From NCBI GenBank assembly GCA_030247885.1, contig JAPDRO010000020.1, positions 124,001 through 188,000 of the forward strand: DNA of 64,000 bases, written 5' to 3'. Every line of letters starts with the position of its first letter. Position 1 is the first letter of the stretch. Below are positions 1 to 12,163 of the stretch, one piece after another. The stretch comes from Taxawa tesnikishii (nom. ined.). Lineage: Eukaryota; Ascomycota; Dothideomycetes; Dothideales. The notes under the pieces were generated by a model. That model searched no databases. It was not told where the DNA came from and saw only the letters and a list, made by a program, of their open reading frames with translations. A program made the position numbers and the translations under genes.

Positions 1-15
1 GATCTGCCAGACGAG

Positions 16-1682
16 ATGGCTGACCCCTGGGGTGCTTGGGGCAACGTCACAACCAAAAAGGAAAAGAAGAGGTGGAAGTCATCAGTCAATCTCTACCATG
101 CTCCTGCTTTGCCTCGCGAAGATTCCATCCCCATTCCAGTCAAACACGAACCCACCAACGCGGGTTCTGCTGCCAACGTGAGCATGCCTAATGGCACTGC
201 GGCGAAAGTCGAACCTGCAAAGTCACACCTTGTCGGGGTGACATGTGCCAAACAGCTTCCCGATCAGGAGCAGAAGAAAGTACTCGAGCAGGAGCAAAAG
301 AGAACGATCGAGTTGCTCACTGAACGCATCAGAAAGCTGGAGGCACAAGCTTCCGAAAGTCCAAAGCCTGCTATTCCGCCTCCAACGGGCAACGGAACAA
401 CTCCGGTCGTCCTCGATCCTTTCCCGAAGCGAAGCAGTTCCATCTCAGCCCCTCCAAAAGCGGACAAGAAGAGCTCCGAGGACCCGATCTGGATAGATGT
501 TCCGCCTCCTCCAAAGCCAAACACCTTCACCAGACTCCCACTTGCTCCCGCACCCGCGCTGCCCTTTAACAGCTTCACTTATCCCCCACCACCACCTCTC
601 CCACCGCCACCTCCAGTCATCGAAGTCGCGCCTTCCAAGCCGCGCAAAGCGCGCAAGGACTACGACAGCGAGTACTCGGCCCCCTGCCGTACCGTCCACG
701 GCGACAATACCGCTCGCGCTCCAACAGCTCCTCTTGCAGCCGGTCGCGGTCACGGAATCGCCTGCCCACCGCGCATAGCCACGAGGACATCCTGCCGGAG
801 GACGACGAGTGCGGCTTCATGGACAAGCTGGTGCTCCTCCGGCCCTTCTCTCGCAAAGTCTACGTCTCATACCACTACCCTTCCGCCACTGATTTCTCGT
901 CCCACCTCTGGCTTCTCCGCTTCGCGCAGCCGGAGCGCTGGTACAGCTGGCCGTCAGCCTCGCAGCTGCGCGTGCTCGACGACTGGAGCCTGTTGCGCCG
1001 CAGCATCACGACGACGGCTCCGGACGGCTTCGGCGCGCAGAAGATGCCGCAGCAGGGCGTGCACGAGGCGCTTCCGCTCGTCGAAAGGGCGCAGCCGCAG
1101 ACGCTGGCCTATCCGCGCATCAACGCGGGCAGAGCGCTCGTCTTCTCGGACCAAGTCGCGCCTTGGTGCGAGTGCGAGCAGCGTCTCACGCCGACGCCGA
1201 CGCCCGGCGCCAACGGCGCATGCGTCGGCCCATCCGAGTGTCTGGACCCGAGGTGCGGCTGCAGGATGCCCGGGAAGGGGTATCCGTGTGCGGAATGCCG
1301 CGAGGAGAGGCGGCTCCCGCTGTCCGACGAGCGTGCCCTCACGTACTATTCCGTCGTGCAGAGCTACCAGGGCCACGCGCCCTACCGCGGTGACGTGTTC
1401 GTCGTGCCGGCGCCGGGAGACGATAAGGGGATCGAGGCGGGACTGCCGATTTACAAGGTCGTGAGGACTGGGAGTAGACAGGCAGCTGCGGCGCAGGCGT
1501 TCTATGACGCTGGCGCCAACGGCTGGAGTACGGTGTTCGTGTGTGCGGTGAGAGAGGGTCAGGACGTGGGGAGCATGTGTGACGAGTACGGTCATCTGGG
1601 TATGGCGAAGCATGCAGAAAGTATGGATGAGTTGGTTGCGGTCGAGAGCTACAGGAAGGGATGGTGGCCGGTGCTGTATTGA
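16..1682 (+). CDS. Unknown Pro/Ser-rich protein with Cys-rich C-terminal half
   Basis: I do not recognise a family. The frame is open to the left edge (five sense codons before the ATG at 16), so the true start may lie outside the window. The first about 215 residues are low-complexity, with a Gln/Glu coiled-coil-like stretch and polyproline runs. The second half (after about 790) is more ordered: an aromatic segment (KVYVSYHYPS), then a Cys cluster (CECEQ, CVGPSECLDPRCGC, CAECREER), ending WWPVLY. The two halves lie in different frames. They join either by a missing C in the C5 run at 681-685, giving an SR-rich linker and 555 residues, or by a 68-nt intron 672-739 with a ttgcag acceptor. The first fits the pattern seen across the window. 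Function unknown. Confidence 0.6.
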
Positions 1683-1932
1683 GCGAGTGACGGCTGGGGA
1701 GGGCTAGCGTGGCGCCCTCTCGGAGAGGAGAGGGGGAAAGTGAAAAATTAACGGTAACACGAACGTTTTCATAGTCTTACTCAATGCGCGTTTCTGAAGT
1801 CTGGTTTTGACTACTGGGCGTATGTAGTGTGTCTTGTGATGCTGTCATACGGACTGACTTGGATTGTAAAGCCCACGTAGAGAGTTGTGTACACTATGCC
1901 CTTCGCACGTGTACAAGCCAGATGCGACTCCG

Positions 1933-4303
1933 CTATCTATACCCAATCCTATTGAGCGGTGAACTGACCGGTGAACTTCCCTCGTCAGTGGCTTCGGGCA
2001 TGTAGAACGCCGCATCATCTCTCATCGGCGACAGCACCGGGCTCAAAGCGATCTTCGGCCTGCTTTTGAAGACGCTAGCGTAATCTGCGTCTTGGTCGAA
2101 GAGCTTCTCACGGGGTGTAATGTCCCTTCTACCCATGCCACCGTCATCGGCAGTATCCCAGTACGAGTAAGAGGAGGGCTCGATGTGGTGGACGGCGTTG
2201 GGCGTGGTGCGCGAACGGCTGTGCTTCGGCCTGCGTGGCTTGGTCTCGGATTCGGCATAGCTGGAGAGTACGGACATGGATTGGCGTGTCCGGTCCGCTA
2301 GGGAAGCGCGACGATCGAGCGCGTTTGCTTCTGACATTGACGACAGCTCGGCCTTGTGGCTTGTCTGGGAGGCCTGTGTTTGGGCTGCGGCTTGATGGAT
2401 ATCTTCGCTGCTCCCGAATCCCATCGACATGCGAGCCCGTTCGGCTAGGGAAGGCCGGGGTACTTTTTGCGTCACAGGAGGCGGTGGTGACATGGCTCTT
2501 GTTGGCATTGTTTGCGGCATTGTAGCTTCGTTCACATGGACGAAGTCGCCCCTCGCTGGATGTTCGGGATCGATGTCCGGACTTGGCACATACAGTCTCA
2601 TTGGTGTAGGACTGGCGACGGGGTAGTTCTCATAGCCGAGGTCACTGACAATTTCGTCTTGAACCTCGTCCTGAACCTCCCTGTGTGGGCTGGAGTATTC
2701 GGGAACATCATCTTCCTCCATCGGAGCCTGTTCAGGTGACGCAGTGACACTGCCTGCTGTTGGCAGCATCTCGTCTTCCAGGTCCGGAGCCGGTCCTTTC
2801 AAAGGTGAAAAGAAATCGTACTTCAGAGGTAAAATCTCATTCTTAGCTGGCTCCTGTGGCATTTGCCACGAACTTGGATGGCTTAAGCTTGGGCGCGTCT
2901 GGATCGGATGGGTGTTGGCTGCACCAGCTGCCTGCTGCGGTTCCGGCGATGGCGATTTTGGAGTTGCTTGCGGAGCAGCAGCGATTCTTCCACTTCTGCG
3001 TTTGCCCACTTCTGATACGTCAGACTTCATCTTGGAAACAACGCCTTCGTATTTCGAAAGCGCGGGCGCAGAGGGGAATTCGGCTTTCTCGGATCTTTCA
3101 GGGGATATGCGAATAACGTGATGCTGATTTAATACGATTTGCGGCATGTCAGGTGGGTTCTTTGACCGGTTTCCATCTGTACTTGTCGGGCGATCACCTC
3201 CTGTAGAAGGGTTGGTTAATTTCTTCTGAAAGTCTTTCCATCTCTGTAAGCGTTCATTTTGTTGTTGAAGACGGCCCTGCAGACTCTGCAATAAATCCTG
3301 CTGATCGATTCCTGGAACAAGCGGTTCGTTATTCTGTGAGTATTGCCAGATGTCGTCGAACGTAGAATTAAGAAGAGCATCGGACGGGTCCTCCGTTCCA
3401 CTGCTGTACAAAAGTGCATCGCGTGCTTCGACGCTGCCAGTCCAATTATCTGCGATTTGCTGACGTAGCCTGGCAGCCGCTTTAGCAGGTAGCGGATTCT
3501 TCAGGCGCTCTCGAGCTTCTGTAACCTTAGATTGACGTCTCTGAAAGTCCTTACTCTTTTGCTCGAAAGTGCGGTGCAACTCTTCATACTTGGACCGCTG
3601 TTCCTCTTTCCGGTGCAAGAGAGCGGTCAATGATGCACGGTGGGCGATGGCGAGTGGTAGCAACGACTTTGTGTCTTTCAAAGGTAGGCTTATATCAGAG
3701 CCGAGCCTCTGCGCAACAGGTAGACCTTGGGACTGTTTCCTTGCAGCGACCCTCTTACGCACAACTGCGGCAGAGAACAGAAGAAGGACGTCTTCCAGCT
3801 TGTCACCCTTGCATTCATCCAGCATTGTTTTGCGCAGCACTGCTTCCCGTCCCAAGACTCCATTTTTCTTTAATGCATCCAAAGATCGGAATAAAGCAGC
3901 GCGCAAGTTCAGGGACTGTAGAGGCTCCAACGGGGAAAGAAGGGCTGTAATTTCTGGATAGTCCTTCAGTTGGCTGTGTCATGTACATGTGATGGCTTTG
4001 CCGGTTGCGTACATCTCTTGCCGTCGCAGGATCCCATAGCTCAAAGAGGCGATACAGCGCCCACTCGACGCATGCAATGCGCTTCTTCTGATTCTGTTGA
4101 GCATCCTTGGTATCGAACGTTCTCAGTGTGATATCGGGCCAGTCTTCGCGCAGATCCAGGTGCAACAGTCGTAGGTTAGATATGAAGAGGGCTACGTTGT
4201 TTGCGCCTAGTGGTTTGACCTTCTGGGTTGACCGGCCTTTGATTACTGCGTTGACCACGGTGGACTCGGGCGTTGAGCCGGTCGCTGAAGCAGGTCTTGA
4301 CAT
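1933..4303 (-). CDS. HAUS augmin-like complex subunit 6 (AugF-type)
   Basis: Likely the fungal HAUS6 subunit of augmin, which recruits gamma-tubulin to existing spindle microtubules. Exon 1 (4303-4013, 97 codons) holds the conserved N-terminus: NVALFISNLRLLHLD, REDWPDITLRTFDTKDAQQN and CVEWALYRLFELWDP. It is followed by PLEPLQSLNLRAALFRSLD and KKNGVLGREAVLRKTML, typical of HAUS6_N. A short intron begins at 4012 (GTACGC). The acceptor at 3954-3955 gives the family-like KLQPFFPPLEPLQ if the 4-base run at 3932-3935 lacks one base (770 aa). An alternative acceptor at 3964-3965 avoids the shift but gives a poorer match. The middle has coiled coils (about residues 200-350); the C-terminal half is Ser/Pro-rich and probably disordered. 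It is divergent from ORC4, with about 300 bp between starts. Confidence 0.75.
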
Positions 4304-4609
4304 TGTCGGTCGTATGTGCTTCTACTTCTACCTGACAAGTACTTGACAGGCACCATGCGACTTTCTTGGCATTGTCGTGTGCTGTTGTCAGCGTTGTTGA
4401 CGCGGAAGGTGGTCGGCGAACCTGCCGGGCATATTTACATGCTCGTTGCCCCGAATCCAAACACGTAAACACGTGCAACCAATTTATCTACATACTCCCT
4501 CTTTCGACAATATCTGTCTAATTGCACTGAGCACACGCTGTCAATATGTCCCGGCGATAAAACACCCGTACAGATATCCAGCCGCATGGTTCTCCAGACT
4601 ACAGCCAAA
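4304..4609. promoter_or_regulatory. Divergent promoter region HAUS6/ORC4
   Basis: This is the only non-coding DNA between the two divergent starts (4303 minus; 4586 or 4610 plus), so it must hold both promoters. I see no TATA element I would defend. Confidence 0.45.
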
Positions 4610-7394
4610 ATGGAGTCTCCTCGATCAGCCAAGAGAAGGAAGCTCGACACCCCTGCGCAATCCAGCCCAAAAGCAGCATCTACACCAGTCCGCTCTTCAA
4701 ATAGAAAGCCCAAGCCGACCGCCAAACTAGTAGCAAGCAGTCCCGCTGTTAGCTCGTCGGCTGCGACCAATGGGTTGAGACGTGTAGAACGCAAGAGCTT
4801 GGGAAATTCAAGGAACGACGCCAATGGGACTACACCGCGCAAGACCATCAACGGAGGAGATGAGATAGATGTGTATGATGATTTCGATGGTGCGCATACG
4901 GCGGCGTCAGTAGGGAAGAGTGCATGGAAGAAGTCAGCTGCGAAAGCCGCGGAAGAGCACGACAACAACAAGCACGGAACTGCGGCCGTTCAACACCCTG
5001 TTGTAGAGGGAGAACATATTCTCAGCAATGGAAACTCGACAAGGCGGTCAGGAGTGCGCGCAAACGAAAAGAGCGACCGCAGAAGACGGATTATGTCAAT
5101 GAGAAAAGCGACCGCCAACCGAAAGGTTCAAAAGCGCAGGACACGATCGAGATCGATGATACGGAGGAGATGATAACAATTGACGCAACGGACAACGAAG
5201 AGGAGCTTGCGCCTTCTCCCACTCTAAAGAGTGTTGAAAGTGTCAAACAGGGCTTTCAAAAGGATCAAGAAGCGAAGGATACTGCGACTGCTGCCTCACC
5301 ATCTCAACAGAAACCTAAGATGACATTTGAAGATCAGATCAAACAGATTGAGGAAGAGGCTCGCAAAGGTACAGAAGATGGGGCTGGCGCTCAATCTTCG
5401 TCTAGGCGGACAACAAGGCGACCGGCGAGACTTGACGATGCCAACGGGACAAGTACCCCGGCAGCTTCAACGCCCTCGAAGCCCGCCAAAAGACAAAAAT
5501 CGCATCTGCATCCAACAAGAGAAAGAGACCTTTGCCAGAGCAGGGTGATGCCGAGGTAGCTTCTGGGAGAGAGCCCTTCGCATATGCAACACCTGCGACG
5601 CAAGGCATGCCTACAAAGCCATCTAAAAATTCAACGCCTGAGCCTTCTGATAGTCCAGACGAAGAAGTATGCAAGATCTGTTCAAAGCCAACCAGTCGAG
5701 CACCGAACAAAATCGTGTTCTGCGACGGCTGTGATACACCTTATCATCAAAAGTGTCATCAGCCCCCTATTGATAAGAAGGTGCTTAACGATCCTGACGC
5801 GCAGTGGTTCTGTGCGGCCTGCAGTGCAAACAGGACGTCTGTGCAACCAGTGTCAAAAGGAGACATTGTCCAAGTCGTAGAACCGGAAGCCATGGATGTC
5901 GATTCGATCCGTGGAGAAACGATAGAGACGGCGGCGGTAGCACCAACACAGGCAACCACGATAGTTCCAACCTACCCCGACACAAAGATGTCTTCCTCGC
6001 TCCTTGAAACATTGCAGACTATCATCCTTGGGAAGCTTACAGGACGAAAACGATGTCGACTCATCGGCCTAGACGACGAATATGCCAAAGTTGTGACCCT
6101 GGTTGAACAGACAATATCCGCCGGAGAAAGCAACACCATGCTTCTCATAGGAGCAAGGGGTAGTGGCAAAAGTGCCGTCGTCGATCAGATCATTGAAGAA
6201 CAAACGGAACGACATGGCGAAGACTTTCACATCGTCCGGCTCAGTGGATTTATACACACCGACGATAAGATTGCCTTGCGCGAGATATGGCGGCAACTGG
6301 GAAAGGAGATGGAGATTGAAGAAGACGGTATAGGAAAGAATTATGCAGATACCCTAACGACGTTGTTGGCCTTGCTCTCACATTCATCCGAGATTGCGGG
6401 CCAGGAAACAACAGACCAAGTTACTAAGAGCATCATCTTCATCCTGGACGAGTTCGAGCTCTTTGCCTCTCATCCCCGGCAAACGCTGCTCTACAATCTC
6501 TTCGACATCGCACAGTCAAGAAAAGCACCTATCGCAGTCCTTGGTCTGACCACCCGCTTCGACGTGGCCGAGAGCCTTGAAAAGCGTGTCAAGAGTCGGT
6601 TCAGTCATCGATATGTGCATCTATCCCTCGCCAAGAACTTCGCGGACTTCTCGAAGATGTGCCAGAGTGCACTCACCATCTACCCGGAGGATGTGCTTGA
6701 ACTCGACAGCATGCCAGTACGAGGTCGGAATAAAGCACTTGACAGGGACACCGAGCTAGACGAAACCTATCAAGCCTGGAACCAGCAAGTCGGCAGCCTG
6801 TTCAGCCTCGCTCCGTTCGCAGACCAACTCCGCCGCATCTACTACACGAGCAAATCCGTGCCCGCCTTCCACACCGCAATGCTCCCCACCATCGCCACGC
6901 TGCCCAGCAATCTCGACACCTCCCAGCACAACGGTGGTGCACTTTCAGCTCACGCCGTCGCAACACACCTCTCACAAGCAAGCCGCACAATGTCCCTACT
7001 CTCACCACCGGATTCCAAACTCTCCCTCCTCCCATCGCTCTCGGATCTCCAACTTGCCCTCCTCGTCGCCGCGGCCCGCCTATCCCTCATCCACGACGCC
7101 GACTCATGCACCTTCGCGCTTGCGTACGACGAGTACAAGACCCTCGCCTCCAAAGCACGGATCCAAGCGAGCGCCGGCGGCGCCGTCGCTGGTGCCGCGG
7201 CCCGAGTGTGGGGAAAGGAGGTCGCTAGGGGTGCGTGGGAGGGGTTGCTGGAGTTGGGGTTGGTGCTGCCGGTGGAAGGGAGAAGGCAGAGCGGGGATGC
7301 GGCGTTGTGTAGGGTCGACGTCGGGTTGGAGGAGATTGGGATGAGTGGGGTGGAGTTGGGGACTACAATGGCTAAGTGGTGCAGGGAGATTTGA
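4610..7394 (+). CDS. ORC4: Origin recognition complex subunit 4 with an N-terminal PHD finger
   Basis: The C-terminal 460 residues are an ORC4-type AAA+ ATPase: Walker A GARGSGKSAVV (about residue 515), Walker B IIFILDEFELFA (about 610), then the winged-helix part. Before it, at nt 5668-5820, lies a complete C4HC3 PHD finger (CKIC, CDGC, HQKC, CAAC), a fold that often reads histone H3 tails. The first about 350 residues are basic, Ser/Pro/Thr-rich and lysine-rich, plausibly DNA-binding. The start is chosen at 4610 (MESPRSAKRRKL); 4586 is an in-frame alternative. Two breaks, at A3 5032-5034 and A5 5495-5499, each behave as one missing base; with them the protein is 928 aa. Introns (4910-5025; 5453-5538) could also join the frames but would remove coding-looking sequence. 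Role: replication origin licensing in the nucleus. Confidence 0.85.
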
Positions 7395-7934
7395 GGCAGT
7401 GCGTAATATATCTGTGTCGGGTTGCTGTATATACCATACCACCTGCTTATCCTTTGCGTGCTCCCGTGTCCAACGCATGAACTGATATCACCTAAAACCA
7501 ACGGGGGCCCTTCTTGCACCGTCCACGTTTAGCGATGAAAGTCATAGAAGTGCCGGAGCTGGTAGTGTTGAAGAGTGTCGTCGGCTCGTCTCCTAGCCGT
7601 CCCTAGTAGCATCTTCCCGCCACCATCAGCACTCCGCCACTAGAGATGCGCATCTAGGAGGTAGCAGCGGCGTTCAGTACGTTTTGTACACAGAGACCTA
7701 ACATGCCGTGCATTTTCGCTCATTGTACGATAACTCACGAGCTGATCGGCCCAACGTGATCCCTAACTGCCCGGTCCCTTCAGCTGCGCGGTGCTGCTCC
7801 TCCTCGCTCCTTCGGTGACTCTTAAATCCCGTAGAAACGAGAGGTGTTTGCTCCCACCGGTCAATCTTTCTCCCCCACTGCAGCCCCACCAAACCTCACC
7901 ATATCCATCGTCGAACGTTTCCTGTTTCAACAAA
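7395..7934. other. Intergenic, ORC4 3' end to GFA gene
   Basis: No coding, repeat or RNA signal supported. The last about 100 bases before 7935 are C/T-rich, as in fungal 5' leaders. Confidence 0.4.
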
Positions 7935-8368
7935 ATGTCAACCGGCAGTTGCGTGTGCGGCGCCGTCAAGTTTTCCTGCACCGGCCCGCCGCTGAAGACC
8001 TGTCTCTGCCACTGCACGACGTGTCAGAAGCTCGGCGGGGCGCCCTTTAGCAGCAACATCGTCGTGCAAAGCGACCAGTTTACACTGCTGTCGGGCACCC
8101 CGAAGGAATACGCTACGATCGGAGGCAGCGGCAACCCGGCTACGCTGTTTTTCTGTGGCGAGTGCTCGTCTACGTTGTGGAGCGAGGGAAAGGCGTTTCC
8201 GGGACTCAAGGTTATTAAAGTGGGATTGCTTGATGATGCCGAGGTTAGGGATATGCTGAGGCCGGAGATGGAGCAGTTTACGAGCAGGAGGGTACAGTGG
8301 TTAAGTGAGGTGGAGGGGTGGAGCAGCGGAGGGAAGCGAAGAAGGACGAAGAGAAGGCCGAGCAATGA
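7935..8368 (+). CDS. GFA / CENP-V-like zinc protein
   Basis: Small protein of the glutathione-dependent formaldehyde-activating (GFA) fold, also found in CENP-V; many fungal members have no proven substrate. Zinc ligands are visible in order: GSCVCGAVKF (residues 4-13), CLCHCTTCQKLGG (about 24-36) and FFCGECSSTLW (about 75-85). The ATG at 7935 is chosen because the zinc motif follows directly. The frame breaks at the G4 run 8315-8318. Adding one G gives VEGVEQRREAKKDEEKAEQ and a TGA at 8366-8368 (144 aa), a normal family length. Without it the frame runs on to 8552 through sequence that does not look coding. Confidence 0.8.
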
Positions 8369-8936
8369 GGCGTTCATGTTTCGGCTCGTTACGATGTTTT
8401 TCAAATGCTTGCGCTCGTGGAGTAACATGGGTCCTCATATGCTTGGGTTGCTTGTTGGATGCATTGGACACCCAGGCAGGCTATCTGTACTGGGCCGGGG
8501 TGAGAGTCTCTCGTCGCGCTACCCTCACCGCCTTGCTGGCGCGGTTTCCTAAAGTATTTGTGACTTCTTGTTCACCAGCACTTTCCCGTAGTTGAATGGA
8601 TAGCTTGCTCCCGACCAACAAATTTCCTTGCGTTCAGAAACCGGGTACGAGCCCGTTGATTGCACCGGCTCCAATGCTGGGTTATCGGAGGGGGCATGAC
8701 AATCACATTGTCAGGCCGAACGTCTCGTCATCCCTGCAACACACGAGGTCAAAACACGTATAGTTTAGGCCTCAATACGAACCCCTGGCACGTCAAAATT
8801 TCGACTGGAGCGCCTGAAATGAGTGGTTAGGAATGCATTCCATCACGTTAAATACGTCCCATCACCATCTCCCCTTCCCCGTCTACAAACCCCCCCCCCC
8901 CCCCAGTCAACACATTTTCGCATTTCAGCCTCAGCA
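8369..8936. other. Convergent intergenic region with poly-C tract
   Basis: Lies between the 3' ends of the GFA gene (+) and the CFEM gene (-). It holds a 15-base poly-C tract at 8890-8904 and a short palindromic motif near 8525-8550 that recurs at 43369 and 47302. No gene seen. Confidence 0.4.
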
Positions 8937-9647
8937 TCAAAGAAGTGCAAGCGCGCCGACAACAACGACACCGAAGCCGACAACGGCCGCAGTTGCGCGG
9001 GACGCAGCACCGGTGTAAGGAACAACGCTCGTGGCGGCCGGGGCGGTGTAGCTGCCGGTGCCGGTGGCGTTGCTCGCGCCCGAGCTTGAGGAGTTCGAGG
9101 CGGTGGAGATGTTGTATTGCGCGCAGGTGCTTGCGATGAAAGAGGCGAATTCTGCGGTTCTGTCAGTAAGAAACCTTTATTCGATCGCGACTTGCGCGTT
9201 GACCGGTCAAGAGAAAAGAGGGCGAAAGGTCAGTGGGAAGGGGGAGAAGGGAGGGGGAGCGTACGGGTGTAGTCACTGGCGGTGCAGTTGGACGTCTTTT
9301 GCAGACAGGGGATCACGTAGCCGGCGATCTGGGACGAGTGTTCGCAGTGGCATTTAAGGTCGGTCGCTCCGCAGCCGGTCTGGGCAATGCCTTGGGCGTC
9401 ACATGGGTTGGATGTCTACAAGGATGGTCAGCTGGTAAAACTACCTTGTCTTTCACGGTTTCGTGTAGATGAAGCAGAAGGCAACAATCATGCAAAGATC
9501 CGCGAGTCGATATAAATACTCGGAATGGAGTATCTTTTTCAGGATGCATCGCAAAAAGTGGGATAAGATGAGGCTTACAATGCAAGCTGGGATCTGAGCG
9601 GACACGACGGCCGCAGCGCCGAGGGCTAGGATCTGAGAAGCCTTCAT
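8937..9647 (-). CDS. CFEM-domain secreted protein with GPI-type tail
   Basis: Three exons: 9647-9579, 9415-9265, 9151-8937, giving 144 aa with all phases consistent. Residues 1-18 are a signal peptide (MKASQILALGAAAVVSA). The mature part carries eight cysteines in CFEM order: PAC, NPC, TGC, then ATDLKCHC, IPC, SNC and STC, with the Asp between Cys3 and Cys4 that in studied members contacts heme iron. A Ser/Thr/Ala-rich stalk and a hydrophobic tail (AAVVGFGVVVVGALALL) point to a GPI anchor. CFEM proteins act at the cell wall in heme uptake or adhesion; which one applies is inference. Exon 3 uses the acceptor ending at 9152; an upstream cag would break the frame. No homopolymer break in this gene. 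Confidence 0.88.
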
Positions 9648-9735
9648 TCTGATATCCTTTCAACAAACGAGTGAATTGGGAGAGAATGCACCGAGTCCAC
9701 GAAAGTACAGTGAAGGAAGAAGAGGCAGATAGCGA

Positions 9736-9750
9736 CCGACTTATACCGCG
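9736..9750 (-). promoter_or_regulatory. TATA-like element of the CFEM gene
   Basis: On the minus strand GGTATAAG lies about 90-100 bases before the ATG at 9647, a usual place for a fungal TATA box. It is followed by a pyrimidine-rich stretch (CTCTTCTTCC) where transcription could begin. Confidence 0.4.
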
Positions 9751-10610
9751 CTTCTAGACGTGAGAAGTTTGATTTGGGGAAAAGGGAGGATGAGGTGAGA
9801 GATCTTCCGCCCACGGGGCGCCATGCCTCTTGTATGGGCAGAACGCGCGGGCGCCCATTGTCCGGGGCCCTATACAGGGGCGAGACCTCCCTCTGGTGCG
9901 TGCACAGCCATGGATTACCTATTTTGGGCATTTGGTGGCTACTAAGAAGCGGCTCCGCTCCGTACTCCGAACTCTTGTGTCGGAGAATTAAGCCAGGCAA
10001 GGCCTTGTGTGTGGTGGTTAAATGGTTGTCGGGTCCTGCAAGGTACCTGATGACAGATTTGCAGTGATGTGAGAGATTCCTTATGGCTGATGGCTGACGC
10101 GAGCCAATTCAAACACTTGACTCTAAACAGAACGTGGATGAAGCGGTGGCTGGCCGCTCCTTGCCGAGTCTTGGCTGAGGCGCAAAAGGGACGTGTCCAT
10201 GGCGCCTGGCTTGACTCGATGAAGAAAACGATCTGGCAGATGCGTGTTGCGTGTTCTCTGTTTTATGGTACACTCGTTTGACATGGGCGTATCTCAGTGA
10301 CATGTAGTCAAGTAACAGGCATTGATGTGCTGTGCTGCTGTAGGGGCTGCAGTTATTTTACTTTGAAGATTTGGCTAGATCTCCTTCGGCAGACTGGAAG
10401 CTGAGGAATCATTCGCCGACGATTGCATCATTGCAAAACGTCCCTGCGATTACAAACACATAGACGACGAGCTTCATACATATACCTACCGCCTGCTACC
10501 CACACACACACAACAACAACCTCCATATCGCAACCAGCGCACGTCGCAAAACATCGCCCACCATTTCTTTCCTCCGCAGCTTCTTCACGAGAGCGTCGTC
10601 TCCAGCAACA
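9751..10610. other. Divergent intergenic region CFEM/glutaredoxin
   Basis: About 860 bases with no supported gene. The last about 150 bases before 10611 are rich in CA and CT runs, as expected of the glutaredoxin 5' leader. Confidence 0.4.
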
Positions 10611-11082
<472 letters not shown>

Positions 11083-11246
11083 GTCTCGGGATAGAAGAGC
11101 AGGGGAGTGTCAGTTACACTAGACGCGCGCGACAGAGCCGTCAAGATATGATTCCAATGACAGTTTGATCTTATTCATAATCATACATTTTGCCGTGCCC
11201 GTAAGAGTTTCTATACCGTTCTACAACACATGAAGCAGTCTGCGTT

Positions 11247-11903
11247 TTACCTAGCTCGCCACACACCTCTGGCCCAGCGTGGCAGATGAGCCAGCGCATG
11301 CTTCCTCGAGGGCCAGAAATTGCTCCCCGCCTTATCTCCGCAGTGTAAGGAGCACTGGTCGTGATAGCATACAGTCCAACTCAGACACCCGTGCTTCGGG
11401 TGCTCGAGGTCGAAGTATTCGTCGTAGGACTTCGACTTCCTCTCTTCCTCCTCCTGCTCCTCCGGCCCGCCATTCCACCATCCCTTCTCTGCTGTGCTGC
11501 CCCAGATCCTGCCCTCTGCGTTGGACGTTGGACTCGGCACAGCAACGGATGGGGAGGCGGGGGTGTCGTCGGGAACGTCCCACGCTGGCATCGCTCCGCT
11601 GCCCTCCTGGCCTCCAGCCGACGAGGAGGGCGACCATTGGGCTCTGCTTGCTTCCCATGGGCAGTTTGCGCGCGTGTGTCTTGCCTGCTGACAGGTTCCG
11701 CAGATGTTGGTGTTCCCTTGGCGGCGAGTTGAGCGGTTGGCCGACGACTTTGGTGGGCGGGCGAAGGCGCGGGAAGGCATGTTGTTGGGAGTCTTCGGTG
11801 GTGTCGGAAGGCTACGGGCTGATGGCTGGGCGGCTCTGCCTTGTGATAGTGTGCCGTGGATGCGAGTCGTGTGTGCTTTGAGAACAGTAAATGCGCTGGG
11901 CAC
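11247..11903 (-). CDS. Unknown small protein with two Cys clusters
   Basis: Single 218-aa frame I cannot assign. Residues 1-65 are basic and Pro/Ser-rich. A knuckle-like CGTCQQARHTRANCP follows (about 68-82), then an acidic Glu/Ser-rich middle, then a Cys/His-rich end (KHGCLSWTVCYHDQCSLHC and a late His). The spacing suggests zinc binding, but no known finger matches exactly. It lies between glutaredoxin (convergent) and nitrilase. It could be a spurious frame; the Cys pairs are the main argument for it. Confidence 0.5.
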   Translation of the reverse strand: MPSAFTVLKAHTTRIHGTLSQGRAAQPSARSLPTPPKTPNNMPSRAFARPPKSSANRSTRRQGNTNICGTCQQARHTRANCPWEASRAQWSPSSSAGGQEGSGAMPAWDVPDDTPASPSVAVPSPTSNAEGRIWGSTAEKGWWNGGPEEQEEEERKSKSYDEYFDLEHPKHGCLSWTVCYHDQCSLHCGDKAGSNFWPSRKHALAHLPRWARGVWRAR

Positions 11904-12163
11904 TTGGAGGGGCGCAAGCGTCGTGGGCCGGAAGTGGCTGCTTGGTGGTGCTTGCTCTGATGTGATGTGATGGAAGACGAATTTCCGAGTCTTGCATTGG
12001 GGCAGAGACGGATAATATATTCTGAGGGTACGCGACGAAAAAGCGTATTTTTGACTTTTTGCTTGCCGGTATGGTTACGGGGGTCAAAAGGAAGTGTGTT
12101 GGAGATAAGCTTTTATTCTACCATAGGTAGTACAGTTCATCTACCAGTCGTGCAGTGGCACGC

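Noticed and set aside
5490-5545. Programmed ribosomal frameshifting in ORC4 and other genes
   Set aside because: No slippery heptamer or downstream structure is needed; the same break type hits many unrelated genes, so sequence error is simpler.
8580-8665. tRNA-like A-box (TAGTTGAATGG) and B-box-like (GGGTACGAGCC) words
   Set aside because: Neither an acceptor stem nor an anticodon arm can be formed.
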